Positions 1-11,157 of a stretch of 37,157 bases of DNA are shown here, piece after piece. The stretch is from Streptomyces spiramenti (GTDB lineage Bacteria > Actinomycetota > Actinomycetes > Streptomycetales > Streptomycetaceae): positions 1 through 37,157 of the forward strand of contig NZ_JAAVJB010000028.1 of the NCBI RefSeq assembly GCF_012034385.1, read 5' to 3'. The position numbers and the translations under genes are program-made. The notes under the pieces are model-generated. The model was not told the origin of the DNA and did no database searches. It saw only the letters and a list, made by a program, of their open reading frames with translations. Each line of letters begins with the position of its first letter. The stretch's first letter is position 1.

Positions 1-23
1 GCCGACGGCCGCTGCCGCGCCCG

Positions 24-65
24 GCCGACGCACTGCCCGATCGGGCCGAGGCACTGCCCGATCGG
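24..65. repeat. Two-copy 21-bp direct repeat at the window edge
   Basis: Positions 24-44 and 45-65 are the same 21-bp unit, differing at one base, and 15 bp (30-44 and 51-65) are identical. The period is a multiple of three, so this could be a heptapeptide repeat at the end of a gene cut off by the window, or simple intergenic slippage. No gene can be assigned to 1-131. Confidence 0.5.
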
Positions 66-131
66 CGCCCGCCGGCGGCCTCACCGGCCGTGGCACGGCA
101 GACGACGGGGACGCCGCGGCGTGACGTGTGC

Positions 132-1331
132 TCAGCCCTGTTCGTCCCGGCGGCCCGAGGCGGAGCCGATCAGCACCCCGTCGCCCATCTCCCGCAGCGC
201 GAGCGCGAGGGCGCCCAGCACCTCCGCCCGGCCCCCGAGCGCACCGGCCACCAACGACAGCTGACGCGCCGCGCTGGGAATGGTGTAGCGGCGCACCGCG
301 GCCCGCATCGGCTCCAGCACGAGGTCACCGGCGTCCGCCAGCTCGTCACCGATGACGACGCGGCTGGGACCGAGGACGTTGCACAGCTGCGCCACCCCGC
401 TCCCCACGTGGTGGGCGATGTCCGCGAGCACCCGCCTGCAGCCGGCGTCCCCCTCCCGGGCCGCGCGCACCACGCCCGCCATCGTCAACCCGGGGCCGTG
501 GGTGGCGGCCAGCAACGGCAGGACGTAGCGGGAGGCCGCGAAGGTCTCCAGGCAGCCCCGGTTGCCGCAGCGGCACACCGGGCCCGACTCGTCCAGCGTG
601 ATGTGCCCGATCTCCCCGGCGCTGCCTCCCGGGCCTCGGTAGATCTGGCCGTTGATCACCAGGCCGGCCCCGACACCGCTGGCGACCTTGACGTAGGCGA
701 GGTCCGCGCAGCCCCGGCCGCTCCCCCACACCAGCTCGCCCAGGGCGCCGAGGTTGGCGTCGTTGTCGACATAGACCGGCGCACCGAGCCGTCGGCTCAG
801 CTCCTCGCGCGGGTTGGTGCCGTGCCACCCGGGCAGCAGCGCGGTGGCGTCGATGACGGAGCGCTCGGAGTCGATCGGCCCGGGTACCCCGAGCCCGACT
901 CCGATGATCTTCCTGCGGGTGGTACCGGCGGCGGCGAGCAGCCCGTCGACCATGCGCTCCGCCAGCTCGAAACCGGCGTCCGCGGCGGAGTCCACGTCGA
1001 ACGGCTCGGACTCCTCGGCCAGTACCTGGTGCGCAAGGTTTCCCACCGCCACCCGGAGGTGCGAGTGGCCGAAATCCACCCCGACGACGACGCCCGCGTC
1101 GCTCGACAGCGAGACGCTGCGCGCGCGTCGCCCCCCGGCGGAGGTGTCGCGCACGTCGATCGTGCCGAGCTCTCGCAACTCCCTCACGATGTTGGAGACC
1201 GTGGCGGCGGAGAGCCCGGTGGTGCGGGCGATCTCCGCCTGCGTCAACGCGCCGGCACCGCGCACCGCGCGCACCACCCGCTCCAGGTTGGCCCGGTGCA
1301 GCGACGACTGCGACCCAGGAGTCTGCACCAC
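132..1331 (-). CDS. ROK-family transcriptional regulator
   Basis: This is a sugar-responsive repressor/activator of the ROK family, about 399 residues. A winged-helix N-terminus (LTQAEIARTTGLSAATVSNI) is followed by a sugar-kinase-like fold with the ATPase-type GVDFGHSHLRVAV segment, the sugar-binding GEIGH motif and the zinc site CRCGNRGCLE. I chose the GTG at 1331 because a GGGGGAG ribosome-binding site stands 6 nt before it; the frame stays open to an ATG at 1418, but the extra 29 residues are not family-like. The adjacent ngc-type importer on the same strand suggests control of aminosugar uptake. The arrangement recalls rok7B7 (SCO6008) beside SCO6005-6007 in S. coelicolor. Family assignment is secure; the ligand is an inference. 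Confidence 0.93.
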   Translation of the reverse strand: MVQTPGSQSSLHRANLERVVRAVRGAGALTQAEIARTTGLSAATVSNIVRELRELGTIDVRDTSAGGRRARSVSLSSDAGVVVGVDFGHSHLRVAVGNLAHQVLAEESEPFDVDSAADAGFELAERMVDGLLAAAGTTRRKIIGVGLGVPGPIDSERSVIDATALLPGWHGTNPREELSRRLGAPVYVDNDANLGALGELVWGSGRGCADLAYVKVASGVGAGLVINGQIYRGPGGSAGEIGHITLDESGPVCRCGNRGCLETFAASRYVLPLLAATHGPGLTMAGVVRAAREGDAGCRRVLADIAHHVGSGVAQLCNVLGPSRVVIGDELADAGDLVLEPMRAAVRRYTIPSAARQLSLVAGALGGRAEVLGALALALREMGDGVLIGSASGRRDEQG

Positions 1332-1434
1332 GGCGGGCTCCCCCTTCAGTTCGACTCGGCGGGACCGCGCGGACCCACCGGTCGCACCACTATAGAAACG
1401 CACCGACGCCCCAGGCACACGACGGGGACCGTCC

Positions 1435-1953
1435 GTGACGGGTCCTCGACTGCGACACAGTTCGACAGAGAGGGCGTCCCAGCATGCGCCCCCGAGCGGT
1501 TCCGCGACTTCGCAGTGCAGCTACACCACGGCCGGCCTCGCAGCCGAGCCGTGGGACGACGGGACCAAACGCCCGCTCGGCGTCAAGGTGACCCTCCCTT
1601 CCGGGGCGCAGGTGTGGCACGCCGTGACCGTGCAGAGCCCGGAGGGCGAGAAGTCCTCGGAGCCCGAGAAGATCGTCGAGGGCGATGCCCCGGCGGCAGA
1701 GCCGCTTCCCGACATGACGTCGAGGGTGCCGGTCCCCACGGTCGAGGCGTTTCTGGCGGGGGCGATCCGCAACGCGGGCAGCACCGAGGTGTCCGGGGTG
1801 TACAGCTACTCCGGACGGGAAACCCCCTCCGTACACCCCGGCTTCGGGGTCACGTTCCACAGCGGCGCGAAGGCGTTCTGCGTCTTCGTGCACGTGGCGG
1901 GGCCGGGCCAGGGCCGCCCAGGCAGCGCCTACGACATCCCCTCGGAGGTCTGA
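1435..1953 (+). CDS. Small protein of unknown function
   Basis: The product is about 172 residues and I do not recognise its family. From about residue 28 on, the frame shows strong third-position GC and natural composition (PLGVKVTLPSGAQVWHAVTV, then a Glu/Pro-rich stretch, then a beta-rich C-terminus). The first 27 residues look like non-coding sequence: the only in-frame start is a GTG at 1435 with a weak GGGA upstream, so the 5' end may be eroded or the true start may be an unusual codon. There is no signal peptide or membrane segment. It is transcribed opposite to its neighbours, between the ROK regulator and the importer. Confidence 0.5.
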   Translation: MTGPRLRHSSTERASQHAPPSGSATSQCSYTTAGLAAEPWDDGTKRPLGVKVTLPSGAQVWHAVTVQSPEGEKSSEPEKIVEGDAPAAEPLPDMTSRVPVPTVEAFLAGAIRNAGSTEVSGVYSYSGRETPSVHPGFGVTFHSGAKAFCVFVHVAGPGQGRPGSAYDIPSEV

Positions 1954-2022
1954 TGCGGGATCGGACGCACGCCCCGGTGAGCGAGGCCGGGGGCGCACCA
2001 TCGGACGGTGAGCGCCCCTGAG

Positions 2023-2952
2023 TCACTTCAGCGCGCCCGCCGTCAGGCCGGCCTGGACCTGCCGCTGGAAGGTTACGTAGACGACCAGGACGGGGAGCAT
2101 GGCGATGGTCAGACCGGCGTACAGCGCGCCCCAGTCGCCCTCGTATCCCATCTGCACCATCAGCGCGGCGAGCCCCTGCGGCAGCACGTAGTCGTCACGG
2201 CTGCCGACGTTCAGCACCCGGGGCAGCACGAACTGATTCCACTGACCAAGGAAGTTGAAGATCCCGATGGAGATGAGACCGGGCTTGGCCATCGGCATCA
2301 TGATCTGCCAGAACGTGCGGGTGTGCGAGGCGCCGTCGACGATGGCTGCCTCGTGCACGCCGCTGGGCAGGGTGCGGAAGAACGCCGTCAGGAAGAAGAT
2401 CGTGAACGGCAGCGAGTACGCGATGTACACCAGGATCAGCCCTGGCCTGGTGTTCAGCAGCCCGAGGTTCTGGAGCATGAAGAACAGCGGCACCAGCGCC
2501 AGGAAGATGGGGAACATCAGCCCGCCGATGAACAGCAGGTGCAGCGCGCGGTTGCCCCGGAAGGTGTAGCGGGCGATCACGTAGGCGGCCATCGAGCCCA
2601 GCAGCATCGTCCCGGTGAGGGATCCCGACAGGATGATGAGCGAGTTGAGGGCGTACCGCCCGATGTTCGCCTCTGCCCAGGCGTTGGCGAAGTTGGCCCA
2701 GTGCAGACCGCTGGGGAAGCCGAACGGGTCGCTGAGCACCTCGGCGGAGGTCTTGAAGGCGGAGACTGCGATCCACAGCAGCGGAGCGGCGGCCATGACG
2801 GTCCACAGCACGAGGAAGGAGTGGGCGAAGACGTTGAGTACGCCGCCCTCCTCCGTCACGCGCCCGCCCGAGGGCCGCGGTTCGGCGGGGCCGGGGCGCT
2901 CGGGGCGGAGTTCCCCGTCCTCGGCACGGTCGGCGGTGTCGGTGGTGCTCAT
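2023..2952 (-). CDS. ngcG: Carbohydrate ABC transporter permease, NgcG-like (MalG type)
   Basis: This is the second inner-membrane permease of a CUT1-family sugar importer, 309 residues. A Pro/Glu-rich cytoplasmic N-terminus of about 35 residues precedes six predicted membrane segments, the first at FLVLWTVMAAAPLLWIAV. The cytoplasmic EAA loop is EAAIVDGASHTRTFWQIMMP, the site that docks the ATPase. It starts at the ATG at 2952, 18 nt after the ngcF stop codon, so it is the last gene of ngcE-F-G. No ATPase gene is present; in Streptomyces such importers share MsiK, encoded elsewhere. The substrate (GlcNAc or diacetylchitobiose) is inferred from the binding protein. Confidence 0.88.
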   Translation of the reverse strand: MSTTDTADRAEDGELRPERPGPAEPRPSGGRVTEEGGVLNVFAHSFLVLWTVMAAAPLLWIAVSAFKTSAEVLSDPFGFPSGLHWANFANAWAEANIGRYALNSLIILSGSLTGTMLLGSMAAYVIARYTFRGNRALHLLFIGGLMFPIFLALVPLFFMLQNLGLLNTRPGLILVYIAYSLPFTIFFLTAFFRTLPSGVHEAAIVDGASHTRTFWQIMMPMAKPGLISIGIFNFLGQWNQFVLPRVLNVGSRDDYVLPQGLAALMVQMGYEGDWGALYAGLTIAMLPVLVVYVTFQRQVQAGLTAGALK

Positions 2953-2970
2953 GGTGTTCCCTCTCCCCGC

Positions 2971-4017
2971 TCAGAACTCGATCCGGTCACGCCGGCCGAC
3001 GCGCATCATGAGCAGCGCGAAGGTCAGGGTGATGACGAACAGGACGACCCCCACGGCGGTCGCGTAGGCGGCCTGGCCGTCCCGGAACGCCTTGAGGTAG
3101 AGGAAGGTGGGCAGCACGTCGATGCCCTGGCGCGGAATCATGATGGAGACGATCGCGAACGCGTCGAGCGCCTGGATGCCCATGTAGATCCAGCCGGTCC
3201 TGATGGCGTCCCAGGTCAGCGGGAAGGTGATCCGGAAGAAGGTCGTGGACCGGTTGGCCCCGTCGAGCAGCGACGCCTCGTAGATCTCCTTGGGGATCGA
3301 CCCCATCGACGCGGAGAAGAGCACCACGTAGAAGCCGACGAAGGACCAGCACAGCACCAGCAGGGTCACCCACAGCCCGTACTTGCCGAGCCAGTCGTTC
3401 TGGGTCAGCGCGCCGAGCCCGACGTTCTCCAGCAGCGGGTTGACCACGCCGGAGCGGGGGCTGAACGCGCGCGCCCAGATCACGGCGATGATGGCGACGG
3501 ACAGGACCTGCGGGAAGAAGTACACGATCTTGTAGAACTTCGAGCCGAAGACCCCGGAGACCGTCTCGTTGCGGCGGTGCCGCCCGCCGGCGTTGAGCAT
3601 GTAGGCGAAGAACAGCCCCAGTGCCAGCGTGATCACCGGGGCGAACACCAGCAGGAAGAGGCTGTTGCGGGTCGCCTCCCAGAACTGGGAGTCGTTCCAG
3701 AGGCGTACGTAGTTGTCGATGCCGATGAAGTTGAACTCGGTGCCGTAGCCGGACCAGTCCGTCATCGAGTAGTAGAACGCCTGCACGAACGGCCAGGCGA
3801 CGAGCAGGAGGTAGAAGGCGAGCGGCAGCAGCGTGAACCACGCCACGAAGCGGTACTTGTCGAGCGCCCGGTAGCGCCGGTCGTACTTGACCGCGTCCGG
3901 GGTCAGGGAGGGCGGCAGGAAGAACGCCAGGACCAGCCGGCGGGTGGGCACACCCGGCCGGACCTCCGGCCGCGGTCGCTCCGGCGGCCTCTCGTGAGCT
4001 GTCGGGTGGGACCTCAC
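2971..4017 (-). CDS. ngcF: Carbohydrate ABC transporter permease, NgcF-like (MalF type)
   Basis: This is the first permease of the importer, about 348 residues. A Pro/Arg-rich N-terminus is followed by six predicted membrane segments, including FVAWFTLLPLAFYLLLVAWP, and the EAA loop EIYEASLLDGANRSTTFFRI. The start is placed at the GTG at 4017; an in-frame ATG at 4077 exists but lies inside the hairpin-rich spacer after ngcE, so translation from there is unlikely. An ATG a few bases upstream is out of frame. It is separated from ngcE by 141 bp that contain two palindromes, which suggests the permeases are made at a lower level than the binding protein. Confidence 0.87.
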   Translation of the reverse strand: MRSHPTAHERPPERPRPEVRPGVPTRRLVLAFFLPPSLTPDAVKYDRRYRALDKYRFVAWFTLLPLAFYLLLVAWPFVQAFYYSMTDWSGYGTEFNFIGIDNYVRLWNDSQFWEATRNSLFLLVFAPVITLALGLFFAYMLNAGGRHRRNETVSGVFGSKFYKIVYFFPQVLSVAIIAVIWARAFSPRSGVVNPLLENVGLGALTQNDWLGKYGLWVTLLVLCWSFVGFYVVLFSASMGSIPKEIYEASLLDGANRSTTFFRITFPLTWDAIRTGWIYMGIQALDAFAIVSIMIPRQGIDVLPTFLYLKAFRDGQAAYATAVGVVLFVITLTFALLMMRVGRRDRIEF

Positions 4018-4057
4018 TGTGCATTGCGCCCCGTCTTTCGTCGTCGGTCCTCTGTGG

Positions 4058-4077
4058 GTGGCCGCCTCGGCGGCCAC
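4058..4077. repeat. Perfect inverted repeat in the ngcE-ngcF spacer
   Basis: Nine-base arms with a 2-base centre (GTGGCCGCC-TC-GGCGGCCAC). It repeats the core of the larger palindrome at 4123-4154, so the spacer carries two copies of one hairpin. It lies just upstream of the ngcF start on the minus strand and could affect ngcF translation or RNA processing. Confidence 0.7.
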
Positions 4078-4122
4078 GGCTGGGCACGGGTCGGCGGCGG
4101 AGCGGGCGGGCCCGCGCCACGT

Positions 4123-4154
4123 CCGCCGGTGGCCGCCTCGGCGGCCACCGGCGG
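4123..4154 (-). terminator. Strong hairpin directly after ngcE (attenuator or mRNA-stabilising)
   Basis: Perfect 15-base arms at 4123-4137 and 4140-4154 with a 2-base centre, four bases after the ngcE stop codon on the minus strand. No U-tract follows. A hairpin after the binding-protein gene is common in sugar importer operons, where it protects the binding-protein mRNA and limits read-through to the permeases. The structure is seen directly; the role is inferred. Confidence 0.75.
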
Positions 4155-4158
4155 CCGG

Positions 4159-5583
4159 TCAGAGGTACTTCTCCACGTTGTCGTCCTGGGCGATGCGGTC
4201 CGCGGCCTGCTGGATGCGGTCGGTCGCCTGCGCCGCGGTCAGCTCGCCGGCCATCATCTGGCCCATGGCGACGCCCATGTGGTCGATGAACAGCTCCGCG
4301 TACCAGTCGCGGAACCGCGGCACGATGATGTTGTCGCCGGCCCCCTGGATGGCCTGCTGTGCGCTGGCCAGTCCCGGGGGGAGGTCGAGGTCGTCGGCGG
4401 AGCCGGCGACGCAGGTGAGCGAGGCCACCTTGTCGGTGAAGTTGCGCGCCATGTCGTTGCTGAGCATCATCCGCAGGTACTCCATGCCGGCGGCACGGTT
4501 CTTCGCGTTCTGGGGCACGAGGAAGGGTTCACCGGCCGCGGCGTAGATGACGCCGTAGGGCAGCACGTCGGAGGAGTCCAGCCCGGTCGGCGCACCGACG
4601 GCGAGGTCGAAGTCGTCGGGGATGACCTCCTTCGACTCGTTCTCCACCCAGGAGCCGTTGGGGATGAACAGTGCACGCCCCTGGGCCCACTCCGTCTGGG
4701 AGTCGATGTGGTCGATGCCCGGGGTTCCGGGGAGCACCAGGCCGCGGGCCGCGAGCTCCTCGAACGCCTCGAAGGTGGCGACCACGGCGTCGGCCTTCCA
4801 GGCGTCCGGCTCCAGCCGGTCGATGGCCTCCATGACCTCCTTGCCGCCGACCTTGACGGCCATCGGCAGCATGGAGAAGGCCAGGTAGCGCGCGTGCTGG
4901 CCCGCGTAGGTCCAGCCGTAGACGTCGTGGTCGCGGCGGGCCTTCTCGCAGACGCGGATCATCTCGTCCCAGGTCTGCGGGAACTCCTCCTCCAGCGTGT
5001 CGTTGAGGAAGCGCTTGGAGTACCAGGTGCCGTGGACGGTGTAGACGTAGTTGAGGTGGTAGGAGGCGTCGTCGCCGTACTGGCCCACCTCGATGGTGCC
5101 CGGTAGCAGCGTGTCGCGGACAGGTACGTCCGGGTCGTCCCAGGACGGCGCGTCGAAGAGTTCGGTCAGGTCGGCGATCTGGTTGTCGCGGATCAGTGCC
5201 GGATGGGGCATCTGGTTGGCGCCCGAGTTGTTGATCATGTCGGGCGGGTTGCCGCCCACCAGGCGCGGCTGCATCAGCTGGCTGATCTCCTGGGTGGAGT
5301 CCAGCGTGACGGAGCCGTAGCTCTCCTCGAAGAGCTTCGCGGTGTCGCGGGCGTACTCGTCGCCGAACCCGCCGTCGAAGATGACCACTTCGACGCCGCC
5401 GTCCTCGGCGACACCGAACGGGTTGCGGTCGCTCACCTCGCCGGATCCGGTGCTGTCGCCGCCGTTGCCGCCCCCGCCGCTGGCGCACGAGGTGAGCGCG
5501 GCCACGCCGGGGACGGTGAAGGCACCGGCCAGGGCGGACCGCTTCAGCAGCGTTCGCCGGTTCAGGTGGGAACTGGAGGTCAT
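4159..5583 (-). CDS. ngcE: GlcNAc/diacetylchitobiose-binding lipoprotein, NgcE-like
   Basis: This is the extracellular solute-binding lipoprotein of the importer, 474 residues. The signal peptide has a twin-arginine start (NRRTLLKR, residues 8-15) and a lipobox ending at Cys33 (AALTSC), so it is probably exported folded by Tat and then lipidated. A short Gly/Ser linker precedes the NgcE-type mature protein: NPFGVAEDGGVEVVIFDGG, GNPPDMINNSGA, LNYVYTVHGTWYSKR, and IPNGSWVENE. It starts at the ATG at 5583 with GAGGA 7 nt upstream. It is the first gene of the operon, with a candidate promoter about 180 nt upstream. GlcNAc or chitobiose as substrate follows from the family and is not proven here. 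Confidence 0.9.
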   Translation of the reverse strand: MTSSSHLNRRTLLKRSALAGAFTVPGVAALTSCASGGGGNGGDSTGSGEVSDRNPFGVAEDGGVEVVIFDGGFGDEYARDTAKLFEESYGSVTLDSTQEISQLMQPRLVGGNPPDMINNSGANQMPHPALIRDNQIADLTELFDAPSWDDPDVPVRDTLLPGTIEVGQYGDDASYHLNYVYTVHGTWYSKRFLNDTLEEEFPQTWDEMIRVCEKARRDHDVYGWTYAGQHARYLAFSMLPMAVKVGGKEVMEAIDRLEPDAWKADAVVATFEAFEELAARGLVLPGTPGIDHIDSQTEWAQGRALFIPNGSWVENESKEVIPDDFDLAVGAPTGLDSSDVLPYGVIYAAAGEPFLVPQNAKNRAAGMEYLRMMLSNDMARNFTDKVASLTCVAGSADDLDLPPGLASAQQAIQGAGDNIIVPRFRDWYAELFIDHMGVAMGQMMAGELTAAQATDRIQQAADRIAQDDNVEKYL

Positions 5584-5767
5584 GCGCGGGTCCTCGCCTT
5601 CCTACAGGACGCTGCGGATGTCCCGGCCCCCCGTCCGCCGTCTCGACGCGTCGGGCCCGACACCGCAGGTCTACTCAGCTGCTCAGCCATGCCACGCAGG
5701 CTCTTCTGACGCCGTACCGACCGAGGGCGCCGACGCCCGTCGACGCCGGGGTCACCCGGGTGCCGAC

Positions 5768-5797
5768 AGGTATAGTCCGGTCTCCCGGAGGCGGCAA
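5768..5797 (-). promoter_or_regulatory. Candidate ngcE promoter with overlapping DasR-like (dre) site
   Basis: Read on the minus strand, TTGCCG (5792-5797) and TATACC (5769-5774) are 17 bp apart, a good sigma-70-type spacing. The -10 hexamer overlaps AGGTATAGTCCG (5768-5779), which matches 8 of 12 positions of the DasR operator core TGGTCTAGACCA. DasR is the GlcNAc-metabolism repressor of Streptomyces, so the site would fit the importer, but the match is imperfect. Confidence 0.4.
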
Positions 5798-5905
5798 GAA
5801 CGAAGACAACTTTCACCGGTGGGCTTTTCCGAGTCGATACCTCCCCGACACACGGCACGGGCCGGAGCTTTCAGCGAGAAGATACGGCCATTGGTCCACC
5901 ACATC

Positions 5906-5945
5906 GTGAAGGCGCCGCCGGGAATGGTCCCGACGGCGCCTTCAC
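5906..5945. terminator. Long imperfect hairpin between acnA and ngcE
   Basis: Twelve-base perfect arms (5906-5917 and 5934-5945), then one mismatch, then five more pairs (5919-5923 with 5928-5932) closing a 4-base loop. It lies between the acnA 3' end and the ngcE promoter, so it may be a second transcriptional stop that insulates ngcE from acnA read-through. There is no U-tract. The rest of 5584-6144 shows no gene. Confidence 0.6.
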
Positions 5946-6088
5946 CTGCACCGTTCACCGGACGTCACGACGCCCGTTCGAGTGGTCACCCACCCGGCGC
6001 TCCCCCAGGTGACGCAACGGACACCCGGGGTGACGCGAGTGGCGGGGAGGCTCACCGCCCCGCCTTTCACCCGTCGTTCAAGGATCAA

Positions 6089-6120
6089 CCGTTCGGCGGC
6101 GCGGTGCCGCCGCCGAACGG
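6089..6120 (-). terminator. acnA terminator hairpin
   Basis: Perfect 13-base arms at 6089-6101 and 6108-6120 with a 6-base loop, 24 nt after the acnA stop codon on the minus strand. It is GC-only with no clear U-tract, as usual in high-GC actinobacteria. Confidence 0.75.
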
Positions 6121-6144
6121 GCGATCTGACGGGCCCTGCGGAAG

Positions 6145-9625
<3,481 letters not shown>

Positions 9626-10435
9626 GTGAGTCGGGAATGCAAAACCGCACCGGGTACCGGTTTCCGTTTCTCGATTCTCGGGGGCCTGGACCTGAGAATC
9701 GACGGCACACGCCCAGAGACACCGACAGGGAAGCAGCACACACTCTTCGCCGCACTCCTCCTGCATCCCGATCGCGTGCTGTCGGTAGAAGAACTCACCG
9801 AGTACCTCTGGGAGGACTCACTCCCCCAGCATCCCGCGGCGGCCCTTCAGACGGTGGTGACCCGGGCCCGGCGAGCACTGTCCGGCGAGGCAAGAGCCCG
9901 CGACGTGATCCGCCGCCATCGGGCGGGATACGGATTGGCGGCCTCGGGCTGCTGGGTGGACCTGGTCGAGTTCCGCGCGCTGGTCCGTCGCGCCGACGCG
10001 GCTCGGCGCGACGGGAACCACCGGAGGGAGTCGCAGCTGCTCGGCGCCGCCCTGGACCTCTGGTCCCGGCCGGCGCTCCCGGACGTCGCATCCGAGTCGC
10101 TGCGGCGCGCCGTCCTGCCGAGGCTCACCGAAGAGTGGCTGGCATCCGCGGAGCGACGGGCGGAGGTCGACCTCGCTCTCGGACGCCTGCAGGGGCTGGT
10201 CCCGGAGCTGACCAGCCTGGCGACGACCTTTCCCTACCACGAAGGGCTGTGGCGGGCGCGCATGCTCGCCCTGCACCACTCCGGCAGGGACACCGAGGCG
10301 CTCCAGGTGTACGCGGAGTTCCGGGACCGCGCACGCTCCGAGCTCGGCACCGACCCCGGCAGCCGCATGAAGGCCGCACACCTCGCCGTGCTCCGTGGCG
10401 ACAAAGACCGCCCGGGCACAGCGAAAGAGCGATGA
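9626..10435 (+). CDS. SARP-type (BTAD-domain) transcriptional activator of the lasso cluster
   Basis: This is a probable pathway-specific activator, 269 residues, the usual size of a small Streptomyces antibiotic regulatory protein. It has an OmpR-like winged helix at about residues 10-95 (GKQHTLFAALLLHPDRVLSVEELTEYLW is split here as the wing-preceding helices) and a bacterial transcriptional activation domain at about 100-250 (VDLVEFRALVRRA, then YHEGLWRARMLALHHSGR, then ALQVYAEFRDRARSELG). The GTG at 9626 has GGAGG 7 nt upstream. The gene lies 69 bp before precursor A1 on the same strand. Its targets are presumably the A1 and A2 promoters; I could not identify its direct-repeat operators. 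Confidence 0.88.
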   Translation: MSRECKTAPGTGFRFSILGGLDLRIDGTRPETPTGKQHTLFAALLLHPDRVLSVEELTEYLWEDSLPQHPAAALQTVVTRARRALSGEARARDVIRRHRAGYGLAASGCWVDLVEFRALVRRADAARRDGNHRRESQLLGAALDLWSRPALPDVASESLRRAVLPRLTEEWLASAERRAEVDLALGRLQGLVPELTSLATTFPYHEGLWRARMLALHHSGRDTEALQVYAEFRDRARSELGTDPGSRMKAAHLAVLRGDKDRPGTAKER

Positions 10436-10504
10436 ACGAACTCTGAAAGCCGCCCGGGCTAATGTCTTTCCTGAACGCACATCCCGTTTCCCGAAGGAGG
10501 AGAT

Positions 10505-10645
10505 ATGAAGGACACCACCGCCACGCTGTACGAGGCGCCGAAGCTCATCGACGCCGGTGACTTCGCCAAGGTCACCCTCGGCCGGAACAGCTGGGGCTTC
10601 GACAGCTCCATGCTCTGCCGGTGGATCAACTGCCAGCCCGCTTGA
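10505..10645 (+). CDS. Lasso peptide precursor A1
   Basis: A 46-residue precursor. The leader (1-25) has the actinobacterial lasso signature YEAPKLIDAGDF, with Tyr9, Pro12, Leu14, Gly18 and Phe20, and Thr24 at position -2. The predicted 21-residue core starts at Gly26: ring GRNSWGFD (Gly1 to Asp8, an 8-residue macrolactam) and tail SSMLCRWINCQPA with Cys13 and Cys18. Two cysteines in the tail and none in the ring give a class IV-like pattern, as in LP2006 (GRPNWGFE ring). The ribosome-binding site GGAGGAG lies directly upstream of the ATG. A promoter is expected in the 69-bp gap before it. Cleavage site and ring are inferred from the leader rule. Confidence 0.93.
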   Translation: MKDTTATLYEAPKLIDAGDFAKVTLGRNSWGFDSSMLCRWINCQPA

Positions 10646-10942
10646 TCCCTGCATCGGAGCACCGGGCGGCAGGGGAGACAACTGCACCGACCGGCGGTCA
10701 CCGACGGCCCGTGAGTATCAGCTCCGGGAATTCCCGGCGCGCCGCTCCCGCCGTTGCCGGCCGGGTATTCGACGGCGTTGTCCCCTGCTACCCGATCATC
10801 TGTCGGCGGAGCTGAGACCCGGCGAGGTCCGGCATCACCGCAGACGGATTTCACACGGATCACCTGATTCCGTCAGGGCCCCTTTCGCAAGGGGCTGATC
10901 CGGACACCGCAGTCCGCACCAGGACGCATGACTGGAGGAAAC
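10646..10942 (+). other. Spacer between the two precursors
   Basis: About 300 bp with no coding frame. Its only clear structure is the hairpin at 10878-10895. Its length suggests that A2 may have its own promoter, but none stands out. Confidence 0.4.
10878..10895 (+). terminator. Hairpin between A1 and A2
   Basis: Seven-base arms GCCCCTT/AAGGGGC around a TCGC loop, about 230 nt after the A1 stop and 48 nt before the A2 start. It could be a partial terminator of A1 or an attenuator for A2 and the biosynthetic genes. No U-tract follows. Confidence 0.5.
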
Positions 10943-11080
10943 ATGAAGGACACCAACACCTCGCTCTACGAGGCGCCGGCACTCATCGAGGCCGGAGACT
11001 TCACGAAGGTCACCCTCGGCCGGGTCAGCTGGGGCTTCGACAGCTCGATGCTCTGCCGCTGGCTGAACTGCCAGGTCTGA
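10943..11080 (+). CDS. Lasso peptide precursor A2
   Basis: A 45-residue paralogue of A1. The leader is YEAPALIEAGDF with Thr24 at -2. The 20-residue core has ring GRVSWGFD (Gly1-Asp8) and tail SSMLCRWLNCQV, with Cys13 and Cys18 in the same places as in A1. It differs from the A1 core at position 3 (Val for Asn), position 16 (Leu for Ile) and the C-terminus (Val for Pro-Ala). GGAGG stands 5 nt before the ATG. It lies 77 bp upstream of the cyclase gene. Both precursors were too short for usual gene prediction limits and were found by reading the leader motif. Confidence 0.93.
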   Translation: MKDTNTSLYEAPALIEAGDFTKVTLGRVSWGFDSSMLCRWLNCQV

Positions 11081-11157
11081 TCACCGCGACGGGGCGCGTC
11101 GGCCGGTTTCCGCCGGCGCGCCCCGGTGCGGAAGCCTCACCGAGGAGGGAATGAGCG

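Noticed and set aside
2008..5106. Very long open frame on the plus strand over the importer genes
   Set aside because: It is the antisense shadow of ngcE/F/G in GC-rich DNA; the minus-strand frames have recognisable families.
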